Assembly (NCBI GenBank): GCA_029747015.1
Contig: JAKOGI010000126.1
Coordinates: forward strand, 1 to 64,000
Source: Carnegiea gigantea
Lineage: Eukaryota; Streptophyta; Magnoliopsida; Caryophyllales; Cactaceae
Length of the DNA: 64,000 bases
Reading direction: 5' to 3'
Under the pieces are notes generated by a model. It had not been told where the DNA came from. It ran no database searches and worked only from the letters and a program-made list of their open reading frames with translations. Below are positions 11,391-23,307 of the stretch, in pieces. Position numbers and translations under genes: made by a program. The stretch's first letter is position 1. Every line of letters starts with the position of its first letter.

Positions 11391-12264
11391 TGATGGTGCA
11401 AAAGCTACTAAATCACCCTAGAGGGGGGTGAATAGGGTGATGATCAAAATCGCAATTTAATCGAAATAAAGTGTGGAAAAGAAACATGAACAAAACACAA
11501 GCGAATTTTTTAATGAGGTTGGGCCTCAACAGGTTTAATTCACGCCTAGAGTTCCCTAACTCTAGGATTAACCCGAATCTTTATTACGAGGGATGCTTAC
11601 AACTCTAAAATACACCTACTTTAAGTTCCAAGACCCAAGTTGATACCCTCAATAAGGCTTGGCAGAGTTGACCCTTCAACTCTATAATCCCACCTAAACA
11701 CTACTTGAATAACTCAAAGAACAATAGCAAATTAAAGCTCAATTAATACAATAAGAGAGTGTGTTTGAGTATGCCAATGAATGCTTGTCTTGCTTGGTAT
11801 CTTCAGCTCTCAACCGTCTTGCATATTTATAGGCAAGGCTTAGAGAAATAGAAGGAAAGTAGCCGTTAGACACATCCTAATTTCTGACTTCAGTTCAAGG
11901 CCTTGAAGATCCAGTTCAGTGTCACTGAGGATGGCACAAATTCAGCATGCAACAGCTAGTTGATTTGTTTGCAACGGTTGTCCTGATTTTTTGGCAGATT
12001 TGGATTCTCTTTGAGCAATTCCTTCCATAATCAAATCATATGCTGATTTGGATTCTCCTTAAGCTAATTTTATTATTCTTTCCATAACCAAATTATATCT
12101 TAAATCACAAGATCAAGGAAGTCCCATAATATATCCAAATATAATTAGTAATTTCATAATATCATTATAGAATATGATTAAAGAATAAATATCTAAGCTT
12201 CCTTTTTGTCTTTCATCAAAACAAACATAACATATAATATTAATGGATAAATAGGAAGCCAACA
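11391..12264 (-). repeat. 5' LTR of the gag-only element
   Basis: On the minus strand it runs TGTTGGCTTCC ... CACCATCA (TG..CA). It differs from its partner by scattered substitutions only, which points to a moderately old insertion. Confidence 0.85.
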
Positions 12265-12441
12265 CATCTTATTTCTCCTCAGAAAAGTACGTCTTTAATT
12301 TTTTGTGATCTTTCCTTAATGATGGATTCAATGGACATCCTTCCAATGTGTGACTAGTGATCCTTTTCCTCTATGAGTTTCCTCCATTCTATATAAAGAA
12401 ACACATAACAGAAGAAACAAAGAGAATCAATATATATAACA

Positions 12442-12479
12442 TCTTCAAGAACCATCTCGACTAAAAGTGTAACCTAACA
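12442..12479 (-). repeat. Fragment of a TRIM terminal repeat
   Basis: The stretch ttcaagaaccatctcgacta and the end ctaaca match the two ends of the 72-bp TRIM repeat seen at 4009 and 55669, with the middle deleted. It lies 180 bp beyond the gag-only element. Confidence 0.5.
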
Positions 12480-12544
12480 ATCGACAAAATAATCAAATGC
12501 AAACATCTCACATAATGTGCCTACTAATATTGTATTTAGTAATT

Positions 12545-14230
12545 AAGGTGTGTCATCATCAAAGACTTATTGTCCTGCTTTGATTATTCACTTCTCACTT
12601 GATGCAAAGCCAACCACTGACGCCAAGATTCACCAGCATATCTCGAGGCACAGGGTTCCCTTAATTACTCTAGGAAATGGAGCGTTAGAGGAATATCCTC
12701 CTAGACCTATACCTCCTTGGAGCCTAAAATGAGGGTGTAGAAGTTCAGTCGAGTGGCAAGGCAATTAGTAGCCATAAATAAGGATCTTATGTAATTATTC
12801 TCCTAAGCCACTTCTAATTCATTTTCCCAGTTTAGGTCATGACTTTTACTTCAACTTTTAGCTCTGTGTTGAATGGGCAACGGGCTCCAATTTTGGCAAA
12901 TTACATATAGATGGATAGTCCCAGATGTCTATTTTCCAACAAGCTATAAATCACCTTCAGATTCCAGGCATTGAGTGAGATATGGAGCTTTAACGTAAGA
13001 AGGGTCAGTGCAGCTGTGCCTTGTGGTTGTTGAACCATGCCTAAAACGAGTACCATCGAAGGTCTTTAAGGGTCGACTTCAGTACCTTGCCACAATCTTG
13101 GGAAGAACAGCTAAGTCCAGTGCATTGTCTACCAGTATTACACAAAAGGTTGTTTGCACGATCTTAGGATCCCGGCCTCTTGGGCAACCTCCATCGCATC
13201 CTCCCTGTCAAAGGATGGAACGACCACTTGATAATCAACGGGTAGCAGTCTTGGGAGAGGAGGAGGCACCTCCCCATCTAGCTTCAAGAAGTTAAACTCT
13301 TCCCATGTGTAGGATACCATATCCCAAGTATTATATCTGTTGGGGAAAACCATGGTTCCAGCAAGAGGCTATTCATAAGGGAAGGAGGAGGTAAAAAATG
13401 AACATTCATCTCCTTAACTCAAGTGCATTTACAGTAGGCCCAATCTACTTGGGAATGAGCACCAGCATTAAATGGCTGTGGATAGCCCAATTCCCCTGAG
13501 TGCGATAAATGAAATCAGCGAGGTTGCTATCAATATCGAAAAGCATACGAACTCCTGAGTTGAACTAAACTGCCTACGATCAAAAGGGATATTTTCTCCA
13601 CATCTACTTGCACCACCATTTTGAAGTTGTACTGGTAAAATGTAAGGGCCTAAAGGATCTAGGAAAAATCCAACTTTGACCTCACTGTGGCCATATCAGT
13701 AGGGGATGCATCTTGTCACGCAGTGTGTAAGGAAAGAAGTTATAACATCAACCCGCAAGGGTGAAGGTTGAAGGCCCGATTAGACTTGGCCCATGAATGC
13801 ACAAGTCTCTGGAAATTATCATTCTACCCTCACAAGCAGTCTCCTATAAATACTCACCTACTCCAGTCAAAAAAATGTCATAAGGACACTCAATTTTAAG
13901 CTCTAACATCACGAACTGTCAGGGCAGAGTTTACCGGAGCAAAGGGATCTGATCTTTTGTCCAACCTTTATTTTTCATTCCTTCTTGTAAGCTTTTCTCT
14001 TTCCTCTTGGGGAATCTAACTTGATCATGGGCGCTCCTCAGGATCCGCACTTGGGGATTGCCTTCCTGCAGGAAAGGAGACCAGAAGAGGCTTGGATCAA
14101 ATCGCTCGCCGTCACATAAGTCCACTCTCTCACCACATCATCAACATCAAACCCATTCAGAACCATTTACTCATAGACAATATCTACGCTCTTCTTCTTT
14201 TTTGGGGGGGGGGGGCATCATATGCAACTC
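12545..14230. other. Unclassified, possibly an old retroelement remnant
   Basis: This region is less AT-rich than its surroundings and holds short open frames on both strands. One of 71 residues lies at 13353-13138 (-), and its open reading extends upstream with few stops. None matches a domain I recognise. An old gag-like remnant on the minus strand is possible but unproven. The right end carries a run of ten G near 14205. Confidence 0.3.
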
Positions 14231-14233
14231 TAA

Positions 14234-14531
14234 GGCCTTTTTCATTGGTAAATCCCAATTAACCAACTCCAACCAACTTCAACTCTCTTCAACCCTCTTC
14301 AACGCACTTCACCAACTTTTTAAAAAAAAAAAAACCCACTTCAACCCACTTCAACCCACTTCCCACTATTGTGACTAATTTTTACCTATCACATAAAAAA
14401 ATTTAACCAACTTTAAGCTACTTCAACCCACTTTAACCAAAAAAAAAAAAACCAACTTCAACGTATTTCTACCAATCTCAATCAACTTCACCCATTTATC
14501 AACCCACATTTTCAACGAAAAGAATAGACCC
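14234..14531. mobile_element. MITE, family 1 (TTCAACCCAC interior)
   Basis: The ends ggcctttttcattggtaaat and ttcaacgaaaagaatagaccc are inverted relatives of GGGCCTGTTCTTTTCG. The interior is a degenerate 10-bp repeat of the CTTCAACCCA kind. TAA flanks both sides (14231-14233 and 14532-14534). Confidence 0.7.
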
Positions 14532-14534
14532 TAA

Positions 14535-17500
14535 GGGACTATAAGGGATTTCTTGTAATTAATGGATTCAAATCATTTATTTTTTTATATAAAAAGTGAG
14601 TGTTCTATCTTGATATTCTTACAATTGCCCTTCATATATTCTATACACATATGAATTAAAATCATACATGTTTAGTTGTAGAAATATATCTCAATATAAC
14701 TAAAAGAGCAAGTTTATAGTCCCAATTAATATATGTATCTGTTTCTACGTCAACGGGAATAGGTTGAATTTTGGTTGGCCACCCGCCCACCATCACTGAA
14801 TGCCAACAGAAAAAAAAGGGGGGGGGGGTGGGGGAGTGATGGGGTAGGTTAGGAGTGCCCCAGCTCCATGTCTATGGTACACTAGACCGTGGAGAATGGC
14901 TAAGTGGACCACTAATCAAACTAACCAATCAATAGTAATGGGCCTCTGGTGAAAATTGATGGCAATTAATCAAGTGTGGCCACTATTGAACGCCCAGGAC
15001 CCATCATGAAGGTGGACACAGTGGCACAGTGGCCTTGCTCCTTTTTGGGGTCTCTTCCACAAACTTTTAGGCGTATAATATACATTACCGCCTCCTTCCA
15101 CATGTTCGGTGGCTCATTTACCTTCTTATACACACAGAATAAGAGAAGGATGATCCAAGCAACTGATATTTTATTCGATAAATAGTGATTAATTGATATT
15201 AATTATTAGTTGGCTAATTATAATAATTAATTATATCAACTAGTTGTACTAATTGTTTGTAGAAAAAAAAAACTATGTAGTGAAATTAATTGTTTCTTAA
15301 AAATATGTGAGATAACAAGTTAATTTTTAAAAAGTTCTAATAAAAAACTACTAAAATTAGCATGAAAACTAGATTAACTATTACATTTCTAATCAACACG
15401 CGAGCCATGTCACTTGATGATCACATTTTGGCTTTTGCCCACTCAAAGTGAAGGAGTGATTATATTTATCCTCACATCTTTTTCCTTTCTCTTTTTGTTT
15501 TTTTTTTTTGTCTTTTTCCCCCATATTTTATTCACTTTGTAGCATGCTTCATAATTGCTTCAAGTTCGAGGGAGCAACTTTATTCATTCTGTCCCATTTC
15601 TCTTCTATATAGACATCAAATTACATCAAAGTGACACCAACTTAATTAGAAAATGACCATATGACTTTATTGTGTGATAAGTGATAATTGTGTCAAATTT
15701 GGTTGCATGATCAAATACTCCACGAGGTAGGAACATGCTTCCTATTATGATTGAACATTTTTAAAAACTATTGTTATATGAACGCTCAATAAATACGTTA
15801 ACATGTTGTCTTTCATTTGAGTGGTAAATAATATATTAACTATTATATAAATAAAAAAATTTTATAATTTTCAACCAAAAAAAACCTCGAATATTATTCA
15901 AGCGGAAATCATTTTTAAGGTTTTTCTCTTCTTAGAAGAACCCCAATTATTTAGGATGTAAATGTCTATCGTGCACGGCCAGTACATAGCGGATCCAAAT
16001 ATTTCATGTAATAGTTGTCTATTTTTGAGTTTTTTATGATTCTATAATTGCCACTTAATTTTTATGGATTTTTAAATTTTATGAATTTCTATGGAAATTT
16101 CAATAATTTTTCAAGCTAACGGTTGCCGGAGACACGATGCCTTGTAAACATAGCTAGGTCTGCCCATGTGCATGGTGATAATATTTGGTTTAGATGCATA
16201 AAGAAATACAAATCCAGCATCATATAGTTCAAAATTGAATCAAAATTCACGTCTATTAATGTATTTTTAACCTTTCCTTTTAGAAATTTAGATTGTTCTG
16301 GCAAGAATACGGAAGGGGGGAAAAAAAAAATCAGATCATCAATTATATAGTTAGTAGCACTTGAACCAATTATCAACTAATACAACTAATCAAAGTACAA
16401 TTTTTACCGTCAGGTGTTTAAGTGATGCCAATGTCGAAAGCTCATAGAAAAGCATTTAAAAAACTATAGCCTCTCTAAGCTTTACAACATATAGAAGCCA
16501 AATATAATTTTATAGATAGTTCATGCAATGACTCTCCAATTAGCCATCAATTTCACTTCCGTAGATTTTTTTTTTCCCCTTAATAAAATTAGTTTAAGAG
16601 TACAATACATATACATAATAACTATTTTAGGTCATCTTTACATATTGTATGTCTAACCCACCCCCTCCAAAAAAAAAAGAAAAAAATTGGAGTCATCTAA
16701 TAATTTTTATTATCTCAATCACAAAATTTCTATGATGATGGAGTCAATTCCCTTAATCTAATGTTGCGATGACATTATAAGTATGCAATCTTTTTTAATA
16801 AAAACTATTATGAAGTGATAGCTTCGATTTTTAACTGCTTAGACTTTAGATGTCTACAACCCAGTTGAACATAATCTGTTCTATGGGCTCGTACCTCTGT
16901 GTCCTTGAGTTATAAGGAGACACTAGAAGCCTAGTGAATGAAATATGACTATGTGATCAGAGCGTGATTCCAGCTCCTGGAGGCTGTAAAAGCCATCGGT
17001 GCTGTAGAGGATCGATCCTGATCTCCACGTTGACATCTGCGATGGTCGCACGGTTGTCTGACACATTTTAGATGCCTGAAATTTTGGTCAGGACAAATTT
17101 GTTGGAGGTAAGCTTTCTGGTACGTAATACCATGTAATCCAATCTTCAAGATGATTTAATTTGTCATGAATCCGTGATTAGTGCATTACTTTAATTACAG
17201 ATTACTTTGCAGCTTGTTAACAAACTAGTGCTAATGATAAAGTATATGTCAGTTGAGTGGTATATTGCAATTTTCTTTTTCCTTTTTTCTTGATTGATAA
17301 GTTGTTTGGGCAGTAATTACTAGGTCTTTATTTGGAGATAATCTAATGGGTCCTATGGTCCAAAAAGAGGGGCACACAGTGCACCACCCAAAAAAAAAAA
17401 AAAAAGAGGACCCAAATGCTATGGACGACTTAGAAAAAATTTCTTTTTGGTTCCATGTGATTTGGTGTAATTATTTACTAACGTCATAATTTAAGAAAAA

Positions 17501-17780
17501 TATATTTGAGACTACTTAGTTTAGCGTAAATGCTTTTCGGGACACAACTTTTTTGGGAAAACGATTTCTAATTGATAAATATTTATTTTTATGGCACTAA
17601 ACTTCATGCAATTTGTGTTTTTGACCCAAATGGGGTTCATAGTGTAAATACTCAAAGTTTTGAATTTTTTTTTTCAAAAGTAAGCTTATATTAATGTTTG
17701 AATTTCTTATTTACTGATACTAGATATCACAATCTACTACTTATATCATAAATATTAAATTTTCTATGATTATAGAACCA
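14535..17780. other. Long gene-free AT-rich stretch
   Basis: No gene or complete element is recognised. There are homopolymer runs (G near 14820, T near 15500, A near 17390). Short open frames, for example 16376-16116 (-), show no domain. A slightly GC-richer patch at 14940-15110 and one at 16960-17140 have no assignable content. Confidence 0.5.
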
Positions 17781-17913
17781 CCATGCTTAACAAAATAATT
17801 AAAGCATCATTAGAGAGTTTCGATCATTGCCTGAGCTTAGTTAGTGTTGAACCTTGGCGTTCCTCTAGCTTCCATTTACAGCGATTGCTAATCTCAACCG
17901 CACATTTCTTGGA

Positions 17914-18195
17914 TCAGGCACAACACAATTCCATTTCGTTTTCTTTTTCTAATAAGAATTTTTCAATTCCAACATCAAAGAGATAAGCAAAGACGTCTTT
18001 TGAAGTAGCTCGTTCTACCTTCATATATTTGCTGAGATCATCATGATAAACGAAAGTAATATTCCCGCAATATATTAGCGGCCTTCTCAATTCAATTAAT
18101 GCCCATATTTGATGATAAATATTATAAAAACCAGTGACTCTTGCTAAAGAAGGATCACTAACTACTTCTTGTTGTTCTAAAACCATTCTTGTCAT
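17914..18195 (-). pseudogene. Open frame 3' of the viral RNase H, function unknown
   Basis: An uninterrupted frame of 93 residues contains RRPLIYCGNITFVYHDD and SKDVFAYLFDVGIEKF. It lies on the same strand as, and 3' of, the viral polymerase segment. Its position would suit a second viral frame or, given a circular genome, a piece of the movement or coat region. I do not recognise a domain with certainty. Confidence 0.45.
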
Positions 18196-18899
18196 TGATC
18201 ATTGGAATCGTCTAAATCAATGAATTGAATAAAATAATAGGCTGGTTTAGCTTTTCCATTTTTATACTTAGTTACTGCACAGTGAATCTCAACATACAAG
18301 CTTCTAATGTACGAAATTTTTGTTTGATTGTCAAGAGATGTGAAAATCTAATGGATCCTTTTAAACATGCACGGTTGAAACTTACCTAGCCTTAAGAAGA
18401 ATAGGTACTTTAGATATGGGATTTCCATGAGGTAAGCTACCACTCATATTCTCAGACTTTCATGATGGAGTTATCTGGAGAGATTGAATTAGTTGGGAAT
18501 CTAACGCCACTAGCTCTATATCTATCAAGAAAGAATATCATAGTACTCCATGATTACCAAATATCATAAGAATAACTATGATAATAGTTAATGAAGGCTG
18601 CATACCAGTCATTGAACCATTTTTTTTGAGCATTGGAATTTATTTTTTTCTTGAATATTATAAGGACACCTTAGGTAATTCATTTATAACTATAAAAGTT
18701 TAAATCTTTAAGCTAGTAGGTAGACAAAAGATAGCAGATCAAAACGTGATCTACTTTTTTTGTAGAATTCCAAAATATCCATAAGGATTCTACTAAAAGG
18801 ATAAACTCGTTCTGGTAGTAATAATATTTCATTGCGGATTTTCTTATTTTTCGGAGGGAGTTCTGCTCTGATGATCACCATTGGCAAGCTCATAAATTA

Positions 18900-19275
18900 A
18901 CTATCTGCAAGCGAATTCCTTGATTCTTGTATATGCTCAATAGAGAAAGAAGACTGATTAAGCCATAATTGTCAATACAGGAGTCTCCCTTGTACTTGCA
19001 TGTTTGATAAATTCTTTTTTACAAAATTAAGTATTCATTTGCAATGAGTTCAAATAAGAAAAGGCTTTATGGCTGAAAAGATTAAGAACTTTTCGATCCC
19101 CCTTATGATTACAAGAATTTTCTTTTTCTATCGTGGGACAATTGTATTCTGCTTTATTAAAATTTTTACTGTAATATTTACAGAATTTTTCTTCCTCTTT
19201 GATTTTGAGTGCTGCACTTCAGTGCCCATTGTTGACATCTGTTTCAAGAATTAAATCATCTCTTTCATTACGCAA
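18900..19275 (-). pseudogene. Pararetroviral RNase H fragment
   Basis: The minus-strand translation gives ETDVNNGHWSAALK, then EEEKFCKYYSKNFNKAEYN and PTIEKE. This is the caulimovirid RNase H pattern, with the first aspartate in TDV and the glutamate of EKE visible. It is followed by a decayed stretch with stops and a frameshift. Confidence 0.7.
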
Positions 19276-19449
19276 ATTAAGAATAGGAAAATTTTTACAT
19301 ATTTTTTTGAAGTTTTGAACAATTTTTGAATTACTACTTGTCCATGACTAGCTTAATTACTTCTTTTTTGAGTTTTTACTGCAAATATTTTCTCAATTTA
19401 GCTAAATCTTTAATGAAATTTGAAGCATAGGTAAAACGTTCAAGAAACC

Positions 19450-20290
19450 TTTCTAATTGCTTCCTATCTTCGATCTTTCAGGAAAATTTTCTATTTTCTC
19501 TAGAATATGCTTTTGTAGGATGATTTGTCCAACTTTTATTTATGGACCTAAAAACTCAATTTTTTATAAAGCATCAATGCACTTGTTCTTACCAAGGATA
19601 ATACAATTATCAATGCATCTTTGGATGATAGCTAAGACATTATCTTTGTGTTATTATATGATCTTGGACAAGACAATGATATCATCAATATAAACTAGAC
19701 AACAGTGACTGAGACCTTTGAAGATATTATCCACTCTTCTTTGAAATATTTGAGGTTCATTTTTTAGACCAGATGATATTACTATTCATTCATAATGTCC
19801 TAGAGTGGCACTAAAAGTAGTTAAAGGAATGCTTTTTTCATCCATTTTTATCTACCAGTACCCACGTTTGCAATCCACTTATGAGAATCAAGAGGCTTAT
19901 TGAATATTATTGAAAAGGACTATTTTGTTAGAAACATAATAATCATCAAAGATAGTATTATCACTAAGCTTTTTGTAACTGATTACCATTCTTGCTTTTT
20001 CTCTTTTTTCTTCAGCATGATTTTTTACCACGAAAACGAGACTGGTGTGAGAATTCTTGCTATTCATGATTAATCATTTATTCAGAAGTTTTTTGATTTG
20101 TTTATCAAATTCTTGGATATTCTGGTGTATGTACACCATTTGTTTGACTCGAATAATAGTGTTGGGATTTAATAAAGTAATCTTTGCAACTGTCTTATCT
20201 TTATCCAAAATTATAGAGGATTATCAGAGTACAGTTCTTTGCATAATTACTCTTATTGTTAAGCAATCTGCTCTTTAATAGATAACTTAA
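19450..20290 (-). pseudogene. Pararetroviral reverse transcriptase fragment
   Basis: Motifs appear in order on the minus strand across shifting frames: a SLVFVVKNHAEEKREKARMV segment (about 20040-19980), DCKRGYW and KMDEKSIPLTTFSA (about 19890-19830), GLKNEPQIFQRR (about 19770-19740), and the catalytic-site motif LVYIDDIIVLSK (about 19700-19660). The active-site pair DD in YIDD is kept. Several stops and frameshifts inactivate it. Confidence 0.75.
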
Positions 20291-20517
20291 CTTGTGAGAT
20301 AATTAGTACTATCTCATGTTGTGCAGGCATTACCTTCTGACCATGCTAATTGCATGTAAACTCCATCGTCTAATGAGTGTAAGCTCTCTTTAATTTATCA
20401 ATGGGAATGAAGTGATCATTTATTGTGAATATTATTTGATTTACGGTCTGTGTGCATAGAATATAACCTCTGAAAATTATTCTCAATAATCATATCATGA
20501 GAAGGTTGATCAGTAAC

Positions 20518-20910
20518 CTATAAAACTAGTATAACGCATTGAACTCCTCCTATTTCTATGGTTAACCCTTCCATGGCCTCCTTGTGGCTCATTATGCTAT
20601 TGTCAGCTATCCTTACTTGTAAATCAGCTATCCTCATTTGTAAAGGATTATTGGCTTTCTTCCACATGAATTCTGAAAATAAAGGTCTTTTTTCAAAACA
20701 GATAGAGCAACCACAGTTTGTGTAGGCACGCAATTCGTATTTATGATATCTCTCTAAACATATATTTATTGGGATATAGATGCTATTAGGATCCATATTG
20801 GTGACTTTATAGCATTTTTTCATAGTTATATTTTTGACTAATTCATCATCATATATTGGCTCACTAATAATTTTTGTTTTCCACCTAATCACTTCCCTAT
20901 CTAGACTCAT
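20518..20910 (-). pseudogene. Pararetroviral protease region
   Basis: An open stretch of 130 residues includes YIPINICLE, ELRAYTNCGCSICF, LFSEFMW, RIADNSIMSHKEAMEGLTI and EIGGVQC. This resembles the caulimovirid aspartic protease. The catalytic D-T/S-G has become TNCG, so activity would be lost. A 7-residue repeat (LQMRIAD / LQVRIAD) shows a small internal duplication. Confidence 0.6.
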
Positions 20911-21579
20911 ACTTCAATCTACTCCGTGTCTTGCATATTCAAAACTCATGCTCTACTCATTTTACTATTCATTCTAATTGTATCATCTTCTTTAAGTTTT
21001 TTTTTTAACTAATGAAGAACCTTCTCCCTATTCTGATCTTGTATTCATACTTCTTAATAATTAAGGTTTAATGGTAATTTTATTATTTTCATCAATTTTT
21101 ATCACATTTTGTTTATTGATTTTTGTGGGATTAGTAAACCCAGATATCCAAGATCTATCAAATTTTTATTTCCTACAGATTGGACTTTATCCTTTGAATC
21201 TTCTGCATTGGACTAGGACTTTCAAATTTTTCTACCTTTATCATTGTTATCTTAGTCTTTAGATCTATAATATTATCTAATTTGTAGATTATTTTTCAAA
21301 ATATTCTTAGTGGGTATCCTTCTCTTTTCATGTCCATCCCAACTGTTTTTATCCTAATCTTCTTAACTTCAGTCTTAATTTTACCTAATTCGGCTTTTAA
21401 TTCTAAAATTATATCAGTGATATAGTTTAACTAGGGTGCTACGAAAGTGATTGCTTCTGATGAGTGAACAACATGTGAATAATTAGGAGTAGGGAAACTA
21501 GGTGATGGTTCGAGCATTAAATATAGTTAATTAGCTTAGTTAATTATTAATTAGCTTAATTATCTTAATTATTTCACGT

Positions 21580-21592
21580 GACTCTAATACCA
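21580..21592 (-). other. Primer binding site of the pararetrovirus
   Basis: The minus-strand reading TGGTATTAGAGTC matches the initiator methionine tRNA complement in most positions. It is upstream of the viral protease on the same strand, as expected for genome position 1 of this virus family. Confidence 0.55.
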
Positions 21593-21599
21593 ATTGAAA

Positions 21600-22938
21600 G
21601 AGGGACTCAAGCAGTACTATGAGAGAAATTATACATATACAAGATTAAATTTTCGAAAGTAAGTTTTTAAGGCTTGAGGTTAAAAATGCAAATTTCAAAA
21701 ACGTCGAGTACTATTTATAATTTAAAAAGTTAGTTTGGTTAAGTTTGGTTTGAAAAATTATTTACCTCAAAGTTGAATGGACCGAAAAATTGTTTCTAAA
21801 GTGGTGGGTTTAGAAAATTATTGACCCTAACCTTGAGGTTCGAAATGGAATTTATCCGAAGACTTAGGCCTATTATGCCTTAAGTAAGTTCCTTCCCAAA
21901 AGATAATACTTCCACTATGATTCAAACTTGTCCTTCTTGGGTTCTTGCAAAGTCCTTCACAAAAGAGAATGTTTCTACCAAGATTTGAACGTACCCTTTC
22001 AGGTGCATGGTCAATACCCCACTTCAGCAACAGGTAATTGGGAATATTGCTATATTGGAAAATGGCTACTACTATTGTATTATTACACAACAACTTACCT
22101 TCATTTACATTATTGAATTGCAGTTCTGGTGTGAAAATATGTACGGTTTTTGACTTGTTATGTTAATTTAGTCTCATTTTGACTTTTGAATTAGAATACT
22201 CGTTAGCTAGTTAATACTGTTAGTTTCGTTTTGGATTTTCCACAAATGTTGAGAAGATGTACTAACAATCAATGAGGATGTTTTTCTAAACATCTAAGTT
22301 AGATGCACCTAGTGATTGTCCATAAAGAGGACTGTCACCTTTAACGAAGCCAAAATAAATAGAAAAATGACCATTAATTTTGCACAAGTTAAAATAAACA
22401 TAAAAACTATCATTATGGATGGACGGAGTGCTAACAAACTATTTGAAATAAAAATATGAACAACTAGTTTTTTTTTTTTTTTTGATCATTGATATATCTT
22501 GAATAAAAGGTATAGAGAAAAAGCTATAACATAAAAACAATCCTTGCATACTAAAATACCTCACAAAATAAGAAAAACTCCTATGACCACCTAAAATTAA
22601 GATCACATCTACTTATAAACAAAATTGCACCCGCAATTGATAACCTTAACAAAATGGTACGTAGCACTCTGAACATAAGTCCAAACGAGTAGGACTCCAA
22701 GCATTGACATATAATGACGGCATTTTGGACCTAGTGTGAATAACTAGCCTTAGCCAACAGCCTTAAACACTTTTAAGAATCACTATGTACAATCAATCAA
22801 GTACTTAATGAGGGAATTGTTAGAGTAAAACCTAATTAATACTAATTTATAGTGTGAAGCTAAAGAAGAAAATAGAAGGAATAGAAAGCAGCAAAAGGTT
22901 ATGAGGAAAACTACATGAAATGATAAATAGATGGCCAG
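21600..22938. other. Gene-free stretch
   Basis: No gene is recognised. Overlapping short frames at 21827-22116 on both strands have no known motif. A poly-T run lies at about 22468-22484. Confidence 0.5.
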
Positions 22939-22941
22939 TTA

Positions 22942-23304
22942 GGGCCTGTTCTTTTCGTGGGTAAAAGAGTTAAGTGGATTGAAGTTGGTTGAGGTGGGTT
23001 GAAGTTAGTATTTTTTTTTTTTTTTGAGGTGAGTTGAAGTAGGTTGAAGTCAGTTGAAGTGGGTTGAAGTTGTTTTTTTGTGGCGGGTTAAAATGTGTTA
23101 AAATAATGAGAATGTAATTATGAAGGGATGGGTTGAAGCTGGTTGAAGTGGGTTGAGGTGGGTTGAGGTAGGTTGAAGTGGGTTGAAGTGGGTTAAGGTT
23201 GGTATTTCTTTTCAAATGAATTAAAATTAGTTGAAGTAGATTGAAGTAGGTTGAAGTGGGTTGAGATTGGTAAATTCAAAAGGACCTACGAAAAGAACAG
23301 GGCC
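22942..23304. mobile_element. MITE, family 1, well-preserved copy
   Basis: The termini GGGCCTGTTCTTTTCGT and ACGAAAAGAACAGGGCC are near-perfect inverted repeats. TTA flanks both ends (22939-22941 and 23305-23307). The interior is a degenerate GGTTGAAGTG repeat interrupted by a central non-repeat segment (about 23090-23135) that other copies share in reverse orientation. Confidence 0.85.
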
Positions 23305-23307
23305 TTA

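Larger units (their letters stand above)
7419..12264 (-). mobile_element. Non-autonomous LTR retrotransposon with gag only (TR-GAG, Sirevirus-like)
   Basis: Two LTRs of about 873 bp, roughly 95 percent identical by eye, flank a 3.1-kb interior on the minus strand. The element is bordered by catct on both sides (7414-7418 and 12265-12269). In element order it has a 5' LTR (right), a TGGTATCAGAGCC primer site, a gag frame with two zinc knuckles, non-coding DNA with repeated AAAGGGGGAGA tracts, and a 3' LTR (left). No protease, integrase, reverse transcriptase or RNase H remains, and gag stops where the protease should begin. The gag type and the repeated polypurine tracts are as known for Sireviruses. 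Mobilisation would need enzymes from a relative. Confidence 0.85.
17900..21592 (-). mobile_element. Endogenous pararetrovirus (Caulimoviridae-like), decayed
   Basis: Read on the minus strand, an initiator-tRNA primer site is followed by a protease-like segment, reverse transcriptase, RNase H and then a separate open frame. No LTRs and no integrase were found. This layout and the RNase H motif style fit the plant pararetrovirus family Caulimoviridae, possibly the florendovirus group; the genus is inference. Only about 680 bp lie between the primer site and the protease, so the movement and coat regions are largely missing or rearranged. Frameshifts and stops are frequent. This is an old, inactive genomic copy. 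Confidence 0.7.

Noticed and set aside
17900..21592. Ty3/gypsy retrotransposon as the source of the polymerase segments
   Set aside because: No LTRs or integrase were found, and the RNase H and protease motif style fits pararetroviruses better. Not excluded without a database search.
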